The notes beneath the pieces were generated by a model, which ran no database searches, was not told the DNA's origin, and was given only the letters and a program-made list of their open reading frames with translations. Position numbers and translations under genes: made by a program. Shown piece by piece: positions 1-8,676 of a stretch of 33,540 nt of DNA. Positions within the stretch are counted from its first letter, which is position 1, and every line of letters begins with the position of its first letter. Location: assembly GCA_020853215.1 (NCBI GenBank), contig JADYZH010000193.1, positions 1-33,540 on the forward strand. Reading direction: 5' to 3'. Origin of the DNA: Sulfuritalea sp. (GTDB taxonomy: Bacteria; Pseudomonadota; Gammaproteobacteria; Burkholderiales; Rhodocyclaceae).

Positions 1-171
1 GGCGTCGTAGCCGCGGCCAAGGAAACCCACCTCAGCGTGCCGCTGGTGGTGCGCATGAAGGGCACCAACGAAGACCTCGGCAAGAAGATCCTCAAGGAAT
101 CCGGCCTGCCGATTATTTCCGCCGACTCCATGGCCGAGGCCGCGACGAAGATCGTCGCCGCCGTCAAGTAA
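1..171 (+). CDS. sucC: Succinyl-CoA synthetase beta subunit, C-terminal end (partial, truncated by window start)
   Basis: Frame 1 reads [56 protein letters not shown], matching the SucC C-terminus (VPLVVRxxGTN..xGKKIL..SGL); immediately upstream of sucD. Confidence 0.9.
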   Translation, partial: GVVAAAKETHLSVPLVVRMKGTNEDLGKKILKESGLPIISADSMAEAATKIVAAVK

Positions 172-180
172 GGAACCACC

Positions 181-1077
181 ATGTCCATCTTCATCAACAG
201 AGATACCAAGGTCATCACCCAGGGCATCACCGGCAAGACCGGCCAGTTCCACACGGAAAAGTGCCAGGAATACGCCAACGGCAAGAACTGCTTCGTTGCC
301 GGCGTCAATCCGAAGAAGGCCGGCGAGAAGATTTTCGACATCCCGATCTTCGCTTCGGTCAAGGAAGCCAAGGCCCAGACCGGTGCCACGGTGTCGGTCA
401 TCTATGTGCCGCCCGCCGGCGCCGCCGACGCGATCTGGGAAGCCTGCGAGGCCGACCTCGACCTGGCGATCTGCATCACCGAAGGCATTCCCGTCCGTGA
501 CATGCTGGTCGTGCGCAACAAGATGAAGGCCAAGGAGGCCGCCGGCGGCAAGAAGACCCTGCTGCTCGGCCCCAACTGCCCCGGCCTGATCACCCCCGAC
601 GAAATCAAGATCGGCATCATGCCTGGCCACATTCACCGTAAAGGCCGCATCGGCGTGGTGTCGCGTTCCGGCACCCTGACCTACGAAGCCGTGGCCCAGT
701 TGACGGAAATCGGCCTCGGCCAGAGTTCGGCAGTCGGCATCGGCGGTGATCCGATCAACGGCCTGAAGCACATCGACGTCATGCGTGCTTTCAACGACGA
801 TCCGGATACCGATGCAGTGATCATGATCGGCGAGATCGGCGGGCCGGACGAAGCGGAAGCAGCGGTCTGGTGCAAGGCCAACATGAAGAAGCCGATCGTC
901 GGTTTCATTGCCGGCGTTACGGCGCCGGCCGGCAAGCGTATGGGCCATGCCGGCGCGCTGATTTCCGGCGGCGCCGACACGGCGGATGCCAAGCTGGCGA
1001 TCATGGAAGAGTGCGGGTTCACGGTGACGCGCAATCCGTCGGAAATGGCCAAGCTGCTCAAGGCCCTGCTGAAGTAA
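181..1077 (+). CDS. sucD: Succinyl-CoA synthetase alpha subunit
   Basis: 298 aa; SIFINRDTKVITQGITGKTGQFHT, LLGPNCPGLITP, SRSGTLTYEA, GHAGALISGG are hallmark SucD motifs. Confidence 0.97.
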   Translation: MSIFINRDTKVITQGITGKTGQFHTEKCQEYANGKNCFVAGVNPKKAGEKIFDIPIFASVKEAKAQTGATVSVIYVPPAGAADAIWEACEADLDLAICITEGIPVRDMLVVRNKMKAKEAAGGKKTLLLGPNCPGLITPDEIKIGIMPGHIHRKGRIGVVSRSGTLTYEAVAQLTEIGLGQSSAVGIGGDPINGLKHIDVMRAFNDDPDTDAVIMIGEIGGPDEAEAAVWCKANMKKPIVGFIAGVTAPAGKRMGHAGALISGGADTADAKLAIMEECGFTVTRNPSEMAKLLKALLK

Positions 1078-1145
1078 AAAGTCGGCGCCGGCGATACGGC
1101 GGTTTCATTTGATGTCGCCCCGGTGGCGAGATGGAGTTCATAAAG

Positions 1146-1176
1146 GCCGCCCCGGCCAAGCCGGGGCGGCTTTTTT
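1146..1176 (+). terminator. Rho-independent terminator downstream of sucCD
   Basis: GCCGCCCCGGC-CAA-GCCGGGGCGGC perfect 11-bp stem followed by TTTTTT. Confidence 0.93.
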
Positions 1177-1232
1177 GCGCATAGAATTCCGACACAGCCT
1201 TCCCGGATCAGGGTCAAATGGCATTAAATTGA

Positions 1233-1261
1233 TTGACGGAGTTGATGCGGGACTGTAAGAA
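1233..1261 (+). promoter_or_regulatory. Possible sigma70-type promoter for the kinase gene train
   Basis: TTGACG, 17-nt spacer, TAAGAA (weak -10) between the sucD terminator and the 1313 start codon. Confidence 0.3.
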
Positions 1262-1312
1262 TTGCGCTTATTGTCCTGTTTTAATGGGGGCTCTCACACA
1301 GGGTGGTGACCG

Positions 1313-3973
1313 ATGAAGAAGACAGGCTTCTGGAAAAGTGACTGGTTCTTCGGTGTCGTGGTCAGTGTCGTCGTGCTGATTCTGGGTAACGGCGAGTTGC
1401 TGCAGGGCCTCGAACGCAAGGCCTATGACATGGGCGTGGCAGCGACATCGCGGGCGCCATCGGACAAGGTTGCCGTGATTGCCATCGACAAGGCCAGCCT
1501 CGACAACATCGGACGCTGGCCGTGGTCGCGCGAAATCATGGCGGACATGGTAGACCAGCTGGCCGCGGCCAAGGCCAAGGTGATCGCCACCACGGTGTTC
1601 TACTCCGAGCCGCAGCGCGACCAGGGTCTGGCTTATATTAACAAGCTGATCGAAACCTGCGGCGTGACGCTGTCCCCGGCCGCTCCCGCCGTCGCTCCAC
1701 CCGCGCCTCCGCCGGCTGCCGGCGACCCTCCAGCAGCCACTGCTGCTGCCGAGGCTGCCCCTACACCGGCGCCGGTGGCCGCAACATCGTCGTGTCCGCA
1801 GATCGAATCGATATTGCTCGAGGCCGACCAGAAGCTGAATACCGATCGTCGCCTGGCGGACGCCTTCACCAAGGCCGGCAACGTCGCCTTGCCCATGCTG
1901 TTCGTGCTGGGCGAGCCGCGCGGCAGGCCGGACCAGGACCTGCCCGATTACGTCAAGAAGAATGTGGTCAAGCTCTCGGGCGCCGCCGATGCCCCACCTT
2001 ATCCGACGCTGGGTGTCGATGCCGGTGTCATCGAGCCGCTGGGCAAGGTGGCGACCGCCATCGGCCATCTCAACGTGACGCCGGACGTCGATGGCGCGAT
2101 CCGTACCGAACCCCTGGTCCTGTCCTACTTCGACCAGGCTTATCCGTCCCTGTCCCTGCTGGTCGCGGCAAAAAGCCACAACCTTAACGTGGCCGACATC
2201 CAGGTCACGGCGGGCGATTCGGTCAAGCTTGGCAAGCTCAAGATCGGCACCGATTTCGATACGCGGATGCTGACCTTCTATTACAAGGATCGCGACGGTG
2301 CCTCTGCCTTTCAGGCGGATTCCTTCTTCGACGTCAAGAGCGGCAAGATTCCCTATGCGAAATACCGTGACAAGATCGTCCTGATCGGACCGACTTCCTC
2401 GTCGGTCGGCAGCGTGTTCGTCACGCCGATCAGCCCCGCCATGCCGGCGGTGCTGATGCAGGCGCACGCGGTATCGAGCCTGCTCTCGGAACATTTCTTC
2501 GTCGCGCCGACTTGGGGCTTCTGGGTCGAGAAACTGGTATTTCTGCTGATCGCGGCCTACCTCATCGCCCTGTTGCCCAAAATCAAGGCAGGCATGGCGG
2601 CGGGCATCACCGTGGGGCTTCTGGCCGCCCTGATCACCATTCATTTCGTCCTCATGACGACTCAGTTGATGTGGCTGCAACTGATGGTGCCGGCGAGTTT
2701 GTTGCTGGTGGGGCATCTGTTGTTGACGGTCAAGCGCTTCGTCGTCACCGAGCGTGGCAAGGAGAAGTCCGACGCGGCCTCCGCGGAGTCCAACCGCATG
2801 CTCGGCCTGGCCTTCCAGGGGCAGGGCCAGCTCGACATGGCCTTCGACAAATTCCGCCTGTGCCCGAAGGATGACCAGGTCATGGAGAACATCTACAACC
2901 TGGCGCTGGATTTCGAGCGCAAGCGCCAGTTCAACAAGGCCGAGGCGGCGTTCCGCTACATCTTCGATTACAACCCGAAGTTCCGCGACATCGAAAGCCG
3001 GGTCAATCGTGCCAAGCAGCTGTCGGAGACGGTCATTCTCGGAGGCGGTGGCGGCGGTCGCTCGAATGCCAGCCTGCTCGATGCCAGCGGCAATGTCGAG
3101 AAGCCCATGCTGGGCCGCTACCAGATCGAGAAGGAGCTCGGCAAGGGCGCCATGGGTGTGGTCTACCTGGGCCGGGATCCGAAGATCAACCGTGTCGTCG
3201 CGATCAAGACCATGGCGCTGTCGCAGGAGTTCGAAGCCGACGAACTGGTCGAGGTCAAGGAGCGTTTCTTCCGCGAGGCGGAGACGGCGGGCCGGCTCAA
3301 TCACCCCAACATCGTGCAGATGTATGACGCCGGCGAGGAGCATGACCTGGCCTACATCGCGATGGAATTCCTCAAGGGCAAGGATTTGGTGCCCTATGCC
3401 AAGCCGGGCAACCTGATGCCCCTGCCGCGCGTGATGAGCATCGTCGCGCGCGTGGCCGACGCCTTGTCCTATGCCCATGAAAACAACGTCGTGCATCGCG
3501 ACATCAAGCCGGCCAATATCATGTATGAACCCGATTCCGACCAGGTCAAGGTCACCGACTTCGGCATCGCGCGGATTACCGACTCGTCGAAGACCAAGAC
3601 CGGCATGGTGCTCGGCACGCCGAGCTACATGTCTCCGGAGCAACTGGCCGGCAAGAAGATCGACGGCCGTTCCGACCTGTTTTCGCTGGGCGTGATGCTC
3701 TACCAGATGTCCTGCGGCAAGCTGCCCTTCGAGGGCGACTCCATGGCGCAGCTGATGTTCCGCATCGCCAACGAAGCGCATCCGGATATCCGCGGCATCA
3801 ATCCCGACCTCCCGGATTGCCTGGTGGCGATCATCGACAGGGCGATGACCAAGGATCCCGATGCGCGCTACCAGACCGGTGCCGAGTTCGCCCGGGACAT
3901 CCGTACCTGCGTGACAATGACCAGCGCCGGTGGCACAGCCGCTGGCGATTCCGGCGTCGATATCAGCATCTGA
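1313..3973 (+). CDS. CHASE2-domain transmembrane Ser/Thr protein kinase with TPR-like linker and C-terminal kinase domain
   Basis: 886 aa. N-terminal TM and CHASE2-like region (VAVIAIDKASLDNIGRWPWSREIMADMVDQL), three TM segments, TPR-like LGLAFQGQGQLDMAFDKFRL..., then kinase YQIEKELGKGAMGVVYLGRD, VAIKTM, HRDIKPANIMY, DFGIARI, GTPSYMSPEQL. Confidence 0.93.
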   Translation: MKKTGFWKSDWFFGVVVSVVVLILGNGELLQGLERKAYDMGVAATSRAPSDKVAVIAIDKASLDNIGRWPWSREIMADMVDQLAAAKAKVIATTVFYSEPQRDQGLAYINKLIETCGVTLSPAAPAVAPPAPPPAAGDPPAATAAAEAAPTPAPVAATSSCPQIESILLEADQKLNTDRRLADAFTKAGNVALPMLFVLGEPRGRPDQDLPDYVKKNVVKLSGAADAPPYPTLGVDAGVIEPLGKVATAIGHLNVTPDVDGAIRTEPLVLSYFDQAYPSLSLLVAAKSHNLNVADIQVTAGDSVKLGKLKIGTDFDTRMLTFYYKDRDGASAFQADSFFDVKSGKIPYAKYRDKIVLIGPTSSSVGSVFVTPISPAMPAVLMQAHAVSSLLSEHFFVAPTWGFWVEKLVFLLIAAYLIALLPKIKAGMAAGITVGLLAALITIHFVLMTTQLMWLQLMVPASLLLVGHLLLTVKRFVVTERGKEKSDAASAESNRMLGLAFQGQGQLDMAFDKFRLCPKDDQVMENIYNLALDFERKRQFNKAEAAFRYIFDYNPKFRDIESRVNRAKQLSETVILGGGGGGRSNASLLDASGNVEKPMLGRYQIEKELGKGAMGVVYLGRDPKINRVVAIKTMALSQEFEADELVEVKERFFREAETAGRLNHPNIVQMYDAGEEHDLAYIAMEFLKGKDLVPYAKPGNLMPLPRVMSIVARVADALSYAHENNVVHRDIKPANIMYEPDSDQVKVTDFGIARITDSSKTKTGMVLGTPSYMSPEQLAGKKIDGRSDLFSLGVMLYQMSCGKLPFEGDSMAQLMFRIANEAHPDIRGINPDLPDCLVAIIDRAMTKDPDARYQTGAEFARDIRTCVTMTSAGGTAAGDSGVDISI

Positions 3974-3983
3974 GGACCGGGCC

Positions 3984-4805
3984 ATGGACATGAATGCCGT
4001 TCTCGAGATAGTCACCCGTACCGATCCGGGTATGGTCCGCACCAACAACGAAGATGCCGTCATGGCCAATCCCCAGTGCGGTTTTGCCGTACTGGCCGAT
4101 GGCATGGGCGGCTACAACGCGGGTGAAGTGGCGAGCGGCATGGCCACGGCGATGCTCGGCAGCGAACTGGAAAAGGCTTTCCTGGAGCGCGAGCCGAGCA
4201 GCATGGATGCGTCCGGCAAGTCCTGGGCGCAGGTCGCCCTGGAAGGCCACATGATCCAGGTCAATAGTGCCATCTATCAGGCGGCGCAGAGTCAGCCCCA
4301 GTATGCCGGGATGGGCACGACGCTGGTGGTGGCTGTGTTTCACGACAATCGGGTAACGGTCGGCCACATCGGCGACTCCAGGCTTTACCGCATGCGTGGC
4401 GATGACTTCCGGCAGATCACCCGCGACCATTCCCTGCTGCAGGAACAGATCGACAGCGGCCTGATCACCCCGGAGCAGGCGCGCCATTCGCAAAACAAGA
4501 ATCTGGTGACGCGCGCCGTCGGCGTCGATCCCGAGGTGGTGCCCGAGATACATGACCATGAGGTGTTTCCAGGCGACGTCTACCTGTTTTGTTCCGACGG
4601 CCTCAACGACATGGTTGATGACGACGAAATCGGCATGACGCTGGGTGCCCTCTCGGCGAATCTGGAGCTATGCTCCATGCAGTTGATTCAAATGGCCAAC
4701 GACAACGGCGGCCGTGACAATGTTTCGGTAATCCTGGTCAAGGTGAAGGGAGATTTTCCCGCCGCACGCGGCTGGTGGTCCCGTTTGCTGGCCTGGTTCA
4801 AGTAA
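3984..4805 (+). CDS. PP2C-family protein serine/threonine phosphatase
   Basis: Starts MDMNAVLEIVTRTDPGMVRTNNEDA; LADGMGGYNAGEVAS, GHIGDSRLYR, CSDGLNDMV, GGRDNVSVILV are PP2C metal-site motifs. 10 nt after the kinase stop. Confidence 0.95.
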   Translation: MDMNAVLEIVTRTDPGMVRTNNEDAVMANPQCGFAVLADGMGGYNAGEVASGMATAMLGSELEKAFLEREPSSMDASGKSWAQVALEGHMIQVNSAIYQAAQSQPQYAGMGTTLVVAVFHDNRVTVGHIGDSRLYRMRGDDFRQITRDHSLLQEQIDSGLITPEQARHSQNKNLVTRAVGVDPEVVPEIHDHEVFPGDVYLFCSDGLNDMVDDDEIGMTLGALSANLELCSMQLIQMANDNGGRDNVSVILVKVKGDFPAARGWWSRLLAWFK

Positions 4806-4859
4806 GCGTCTATTTCAGAAAAATCATGCAGCGCCCAGTGACCACGAAGGACGACAACA

Positions 4860-5642
4860 ATGGCTAAGCTCATACTCAGCATGGAAACCACGATGCTCAA
4901 GGAAATCCCCTTGATCAAGGAGCGCACCACCATCGGGCGCAAACCCCACAACGACATCCAGATCGACAACCTGGCGATTTCCGGCGAGCATGCGGTGGTG
5001 ATCACCATCCTCAATGATTCCTTTCTCGAGGACCTGGGCAGCACCAACGGTACCTTCGTCAATGGCCAGTCGGTCAAGAAGCACTTCCTGAAGAACGGCG
5101 ACACGATAGAACTGGGCAAGTACCGCCTGAAATATGTCGCCGAACTTCCGCAGCAGACATCGAATGCGGATTTCGAGAAAACCATGATCCTGCGTCCGGG
5201 AGCCAAGCCCTCCGCTCCGCCGCCCGCCGAACCGGCTCCAGCAGTTGCAGCGACGCCCGCAGCCGCTCCGGCACCGTCGCCAGCAGCCACCGCGCCGTCC
5301 GCCCAGGACCATTCCTCGACTTCGCCGGGTATGGCGCCCGCTCCTGCATCGGCTCCGCCACCTGCGGCTGCCGCCCTGCCGCTTGGTGCCATCCAGCTGC
5401 TGTCCGGCGGAAATGCCGGCAAGGAAATGGAATTGACCAAGACACTGACCACCCTGGGCAAGCCGGGCGTCCAGGTAGCGGTCATCGCCCGCCGTCCGCA
5501 CGGCTACTTCATCACCCATGTCGAAGGCGCCAGCTTTCCGGTGGTGAACGGCAAGGCGCTGGATGCCCAGGCGCGCCAACTGGCCGACCATGATGTGATC
5601 GAACTCGCCGGAATCAAGATGGAGTTTTTCCTGAAAAGCTGA
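4860..5642 (+). CDS. FHA-domain protein with Ala/Pro-rich linker and a second, divergent FHA-like C-terminal domain
   Basis: 260 aa; TIGRKPHNDIQIDNLAISGEHAVV...LGSTNGTFVNG is a canonical FHA fold signature; the C-terminal region (TLGKPGVQVAVIARRPHGYFITHVEGASFPVVNGKALD...HDVIELAGIKMEFFL) looks like a degenerate FHA. Confidence 0.9.
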   Translation: MAKLILSMETTMLKEIPLIKERTTIGRKPHNDIQIDNLAISGEHAVVITILNDSFLEDLGSTNGTFVNGQSVKKHFLKNGDTIELGKYRLKYVAELPQQTSNADFEKTMILRPGAKPSAPPPAEPAPAVAATPAAAPAPSPAATAPSAQDHSSTSPGMAPAPASAPPPAAAALPLGAIQLLSGGNAGKEMELTKTLTTLGKPGVQVAVIARRPHGYFITHVEGASFPVVNGKALDAQARQLADHDVIELAGIKMEFFLKS

Positions 5643-5672
5643 TTCCGACGACGGCTGATCCCCGGAGACCAA

Positions 5673-7898
5673 TTGAAACAATATCTTCCTCGCTACGTCC
5701 TCGGACTGGTGATCCTTCTGGTGCTGCTCGGCCATTCGGCGCGCATCTACCAGATTCCGTTCATCAATCACATGGACTCCCTGATCTATGACGTGAAGGT
5801 CCGTCTGACCATGCCGCAGGGGATCGACGAGCGCGTGATCATTCTCGATATCGACGAGAAGTCGCTGGCTGAGCAGGGGCGATGGCCGTGGGGTCGCGAC
5901 AAGCTCGCAACCCTGATGAACAAGCTGTTTGACCAATATGGACTGAAGCTGGTCGGCTTCGACGTGGTGTTCGCCGAGCCCGACGACAGTTCCGGCCTCA
6001 ATTCGCTGGAGTCACTGGCGAAGAAGGATTTGAAGGATGTGTCATCCTTTCAATCGGTATTGCGCGAATTGCGCCCGCAGCTCGACCACGATGCGCGTTT
6101 CGCCGCGGCGATCAAGAACCGGCCGGTGATCCTTGGTTATTACTTTTCCAGCAAGGAAGGCGGCGTCAGTTCCGGCGCTGCGCCGGCACCGGTGTTTCCG
6201 GCGGGCACCTTCAGCGGCCGGCGCATAAGTTTCACCCAGTGGGTAAGTTACGGCGGTAATCTGCCCGAGTTCCAGAAGTCTGCCGCAGGCGCAGGCCACT
6301 TCAATCCGCTGGTGGATATCGACGGCACGTCACGCCGGGTGCCTCTGCTCGTCGAGTACAAGGGTGCTTACTACGAATCCCTCTCACTGGCGATGGTGCG
6401 CAATCTGCTCGGCAGTCCCCCGATCACTCCGGGTTATCCCGAAAATGCGCCTGGATCATATGCGGCGATGGAGTGGCTGGACCTTAAGGTGGCCAGTGGC
6501 GGTACCATGCGTATCCCGGTGGACGAAAACGCGGCAACCCTGATTCCCTATCGCGGATACCAGGGAAGCTTTTCGTATATCTCGATCACCGACGTGCTTA
6601 ACGACCGGGTGCCGAAGGAGAAACTCGCCGGCAAGGTTGCCGTGGTGGGCACCACGGCGCCGGGACTCATGGACTTGCGGGCGACACCGGTGGGCGCCGC
6701 CTATCCGGGGGTCGAGATTCACGCCAACCTGATCGCCGGCATGCTGGATGCGTCGATCAAGCACAAGCCGCCGTATATCCTCGGCGCCGACGTGCTGCTG
6801 GTGCTTATCACCGGCGCAGTGATGGTATTCCTCCTGCCGGTGCTGTCGCCGTTCCGTGCGACGGTCGTCGGCCTGATCGTCCTGCTGCTGGCGCTCAGCG
6901 TCAATTTCGGCTTCTGGCATGTTTCCAATGTTGTCCTGCCGCTGGCCAACGGCATGATTGCGATCGTGCTGCTCTATGCGATGAACATGTCCTGGGGCTA
7001 CTTCGTCGAGTCGCGGACCAAACGGCAACTGACCGGACTGTTCGGCCAATATGTGCCGCCGGAACTGGTCGAGGAGATGAGTCGCGATCCGGAAAACTAC
7101 AGCATGGCCGGGCGCAAGGCGGAGCTGACCGTGCTGTTTTCGGATGTGCGCGGATTCACCACCATTTCCGAGGGACTGGAACCCGATGAACTGGCCAGCC
7201 TGATGAACCAATATTTGGGCGCCATGACGATCGTGGTGCGCAAGCACCGCGGCACGCTCGACAAATACATCGGTGACGCCATCATGGCCTTCTGGGGCGC
7301 TCCGGTGGATGACCCCGAGCACGCGAAGAATGCGGTCCTGACCGGCCTCGAAATGCATGTCGCGCTGCATGAACTGAACAAGGACCTCGTCGCGCGGGGT
7401 TGGCCGGAACTCAAGATTGGTGTCGGCGTCAATACCGGGCCGATGACGGTCGGCGACATGGGATCGCCGGTGCGGCAGTCTTACACCGTGATGGGCGATG
7501 CGGTCAATCTGGGATCGCGCCTGGAAGGGATCACCAAGCAGTACGGCGTGGGCTTCATCGTCGGCGAGGGAACCCGCGAACTGCTCAAGAAGGAGTTCGT
7601 CTTCCGCGAGCTGGACCGGGTGCGCGTCAAGGGCAAGGAAGACCCCGTCGGAATCTATGAACCGGTCGGCGAGGAAGGCAAGGTTTCGCCCGAGGACATC
7701 GATGAGATCAAGCTGTGGAACAAGGCCTTGCGCGCTTATCGCGCCCAGGACTGGGATCAGGCGGAATTGTCGCTGATGAACCTGCAGCGCATAAAGCCGC
7801 GCTACCTCTACGATCTCTATGTCAAGCGTGTCGAGCACCTGCGCAAGGATCCGCCCGGCGAGAACTGGGACGGCGTCACAATTTTCGAGACGAAATAA
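5673..7898 (+). CDS. CHASE2-domain class III adenylate cyclase
   Basis: TTG start after CCGGAGA. N-terminal CHASE2 (VIILDIDEKSLAEQGRWPWGRDKLATLM), TM segments, cyclase domain LTVLFSDVRGFTTISE (metal Asp), LDKYIGDAIMAFWG (Lys, metal Asp), YTVMGDAVNLGSRLE (adenine-selecting Asp). Confidence 0.94.
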   Translation: MKQYLPRYVLGLVILLVLLGHSARIYQIPFINHMDSLIYDVKVRLTMPQGIDERVIILDIDEKSLAEQGRWPWGRDKLATLMNKLFDQYGLKLVGFDVVFAEPDDSSGLNSLESLAKKDLKDVSSFQSVLRELRPQLDHDARFAAAIKNRPVILGYYFSSKEGGVSSGAAPAPVFPAGTFSGRRISFTQWVSYGGNLPEFQKSAAGAGHFNPLVDIDGTSRRVPLLVEYKGAYYESLSLAMVRNLLGSPPITPGYPENAPGSYAAMEWLDLKVASGGTMRIPVDENAATLIPYRGYQGSFSYISITDVLNDRVPKEKLAGKVAVVGTTAPGLMDLRATPVGAAYPGVEIHANLIAGMLDASIKHKPPYILGADVLLVLITGAVMVFLLPVLSPFRATVVGLIVLLLALSVNFGFWHVSNVVLPLANGMIAIVLLYAMNMSWGYFVESRTKRQLTGLFGQYVPPELVEEMSRDPENYSMAGRKAELTVLFSDVRGFTTISEGLEPDELASLMNQYLGAMTIVVRKHRGTLDKYIGDAIMAFWGAPVDDPEHAKNAVLTGLEMHVALHELNKDLVARGWPELKIGVGVNTGPMTVGDMGSPVRQSYTVMGDAVNLGSRLEGITKQYGVGFIVGEGTRELLKKEFVFRELDRVRVKGKEDPVGIYEPVGEEGKVSPEDIDEIKLWNKALRAYRAQDWDQAELSLMNLQRIKPRYLYDLYVKRVEHLRKDPPGENWDGVTIFETK

Positions 7899-7903
7899 CG
7901 ATA

Positions 7904-8674
7904 ATGAAGGTACGCATCCTTGGTTGCAGCGGCGGTATCGGCGGACGGCATTTGCGCACCACGTCGTTGCTGGTCGACAACGACATCCTGATCGATGCCG
8001 GGACCGGGGTCGGGGACTTGGCGATTGCCGAACTGGCGCAGATCGATCACGTCTTCATCACGCATTCGCACCTTGACCATCTGGCCTCGCTGCCCTTCAT
8101 GGTCGATACCGTGGGCGACATGCGTAGCCGTCCGGTCATCGTGCATGCGACCGAGGCGACGCTCGAAATCATCCGGGCGCACATTTTCAACTGGGCGATC
8201 TGGCCGGATTTCAGCGTGATCCCGAGCGCCGAAAAGCCCTTCATGCGTTTCGATCCGATACGGGTGGGCGAAAGCATCGACATCGATGGCCGCAAGGTTG
8301 TTCCGCTGCCGGCGAACCACACGGTTCCGGCGGTCGGCTACCAGCTCGATTCCGGTCATGCCAGCCTGGTATTCACCGGGGACACCGGCCCCTGCCCCGA
8401 ACTCTGGAAATACGTCAATGCGATCCGCAACCTGCGCTACCTGATCATCGAATGTGCCTTCTCGGACAGGGAGAAGCGCCTCGCCGAAGCATCTTTGCAT
8501 CTTTGCCCGAGCATGCTGCTCGAGGAGCTGGCAAATCTCCAGCGGGATGCCGACATCTTCATCACGCACCTCAAGCCCGGGCAGATCGAGCTCACCATGC
8601 AGGAGATCGAAGACTGCATAGGCAACGAGTTCCGTCCCGGTATGCTGCAGAACAACCAGCTCTTCGAGTTCTGA
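7904..8674 (+). CDS. MBL-fold metallohydrolase, probable 3',5'-cyclic-nucleotide phosphodiesterase
   Basis: MKVRILGCSGGIGGRHLRTTSLLVDNDILIDAGTG; HSHLDHL zinc motif, ANHTVPAVGYQL, VFTGDTGP, FITHLKPGQ. Starts 5 nt after the cyclase stop. The 7715 start in the ORF track extends into the cyclase gene and is rejected. Confidence 0.85.
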   Translation: MKVRILGCSGGIGGRHLRTTSLLVDNDILIDAGTGVGDLAIAELAQIDHVFITHSHLDHLASLPFMVDTVGDMRSRPVIVHATEATLEIIRAHIFNWAIWPDFSVIPSAEKPFMRFDPIRVGESIDIDGRKVVPLPANHTVPAVGYQLDSGHASLVFTGDTGPCPELWKYVNAIRNLRYLIIECAFSDREKRLAEASLHLCPSMLLEELANLQRDADIFITHLKPGQIELTMQEIEDCIGNEFRPGMLQNNQLFEF

Positions 8675-8676
8675 CC

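Noticed and set aside
1268-4105. 945-aa ORF on the minus strand opposite the kinase gene
   Set aside because: His/Arg/Gln/Asp-rich translation with no domain motifs, exactly antisense to a well-supported kinase; typical GC-rich codon shadow.
1313-5642. Kinase/PP2C/FHA trio as part of a type VI secretion cluster
   Set aside because: No TssB/C, Hcp, VgrG, ClpV, TssM or other T6SS components in the neighbourhood; neighbours are cAMP and GspE genes.
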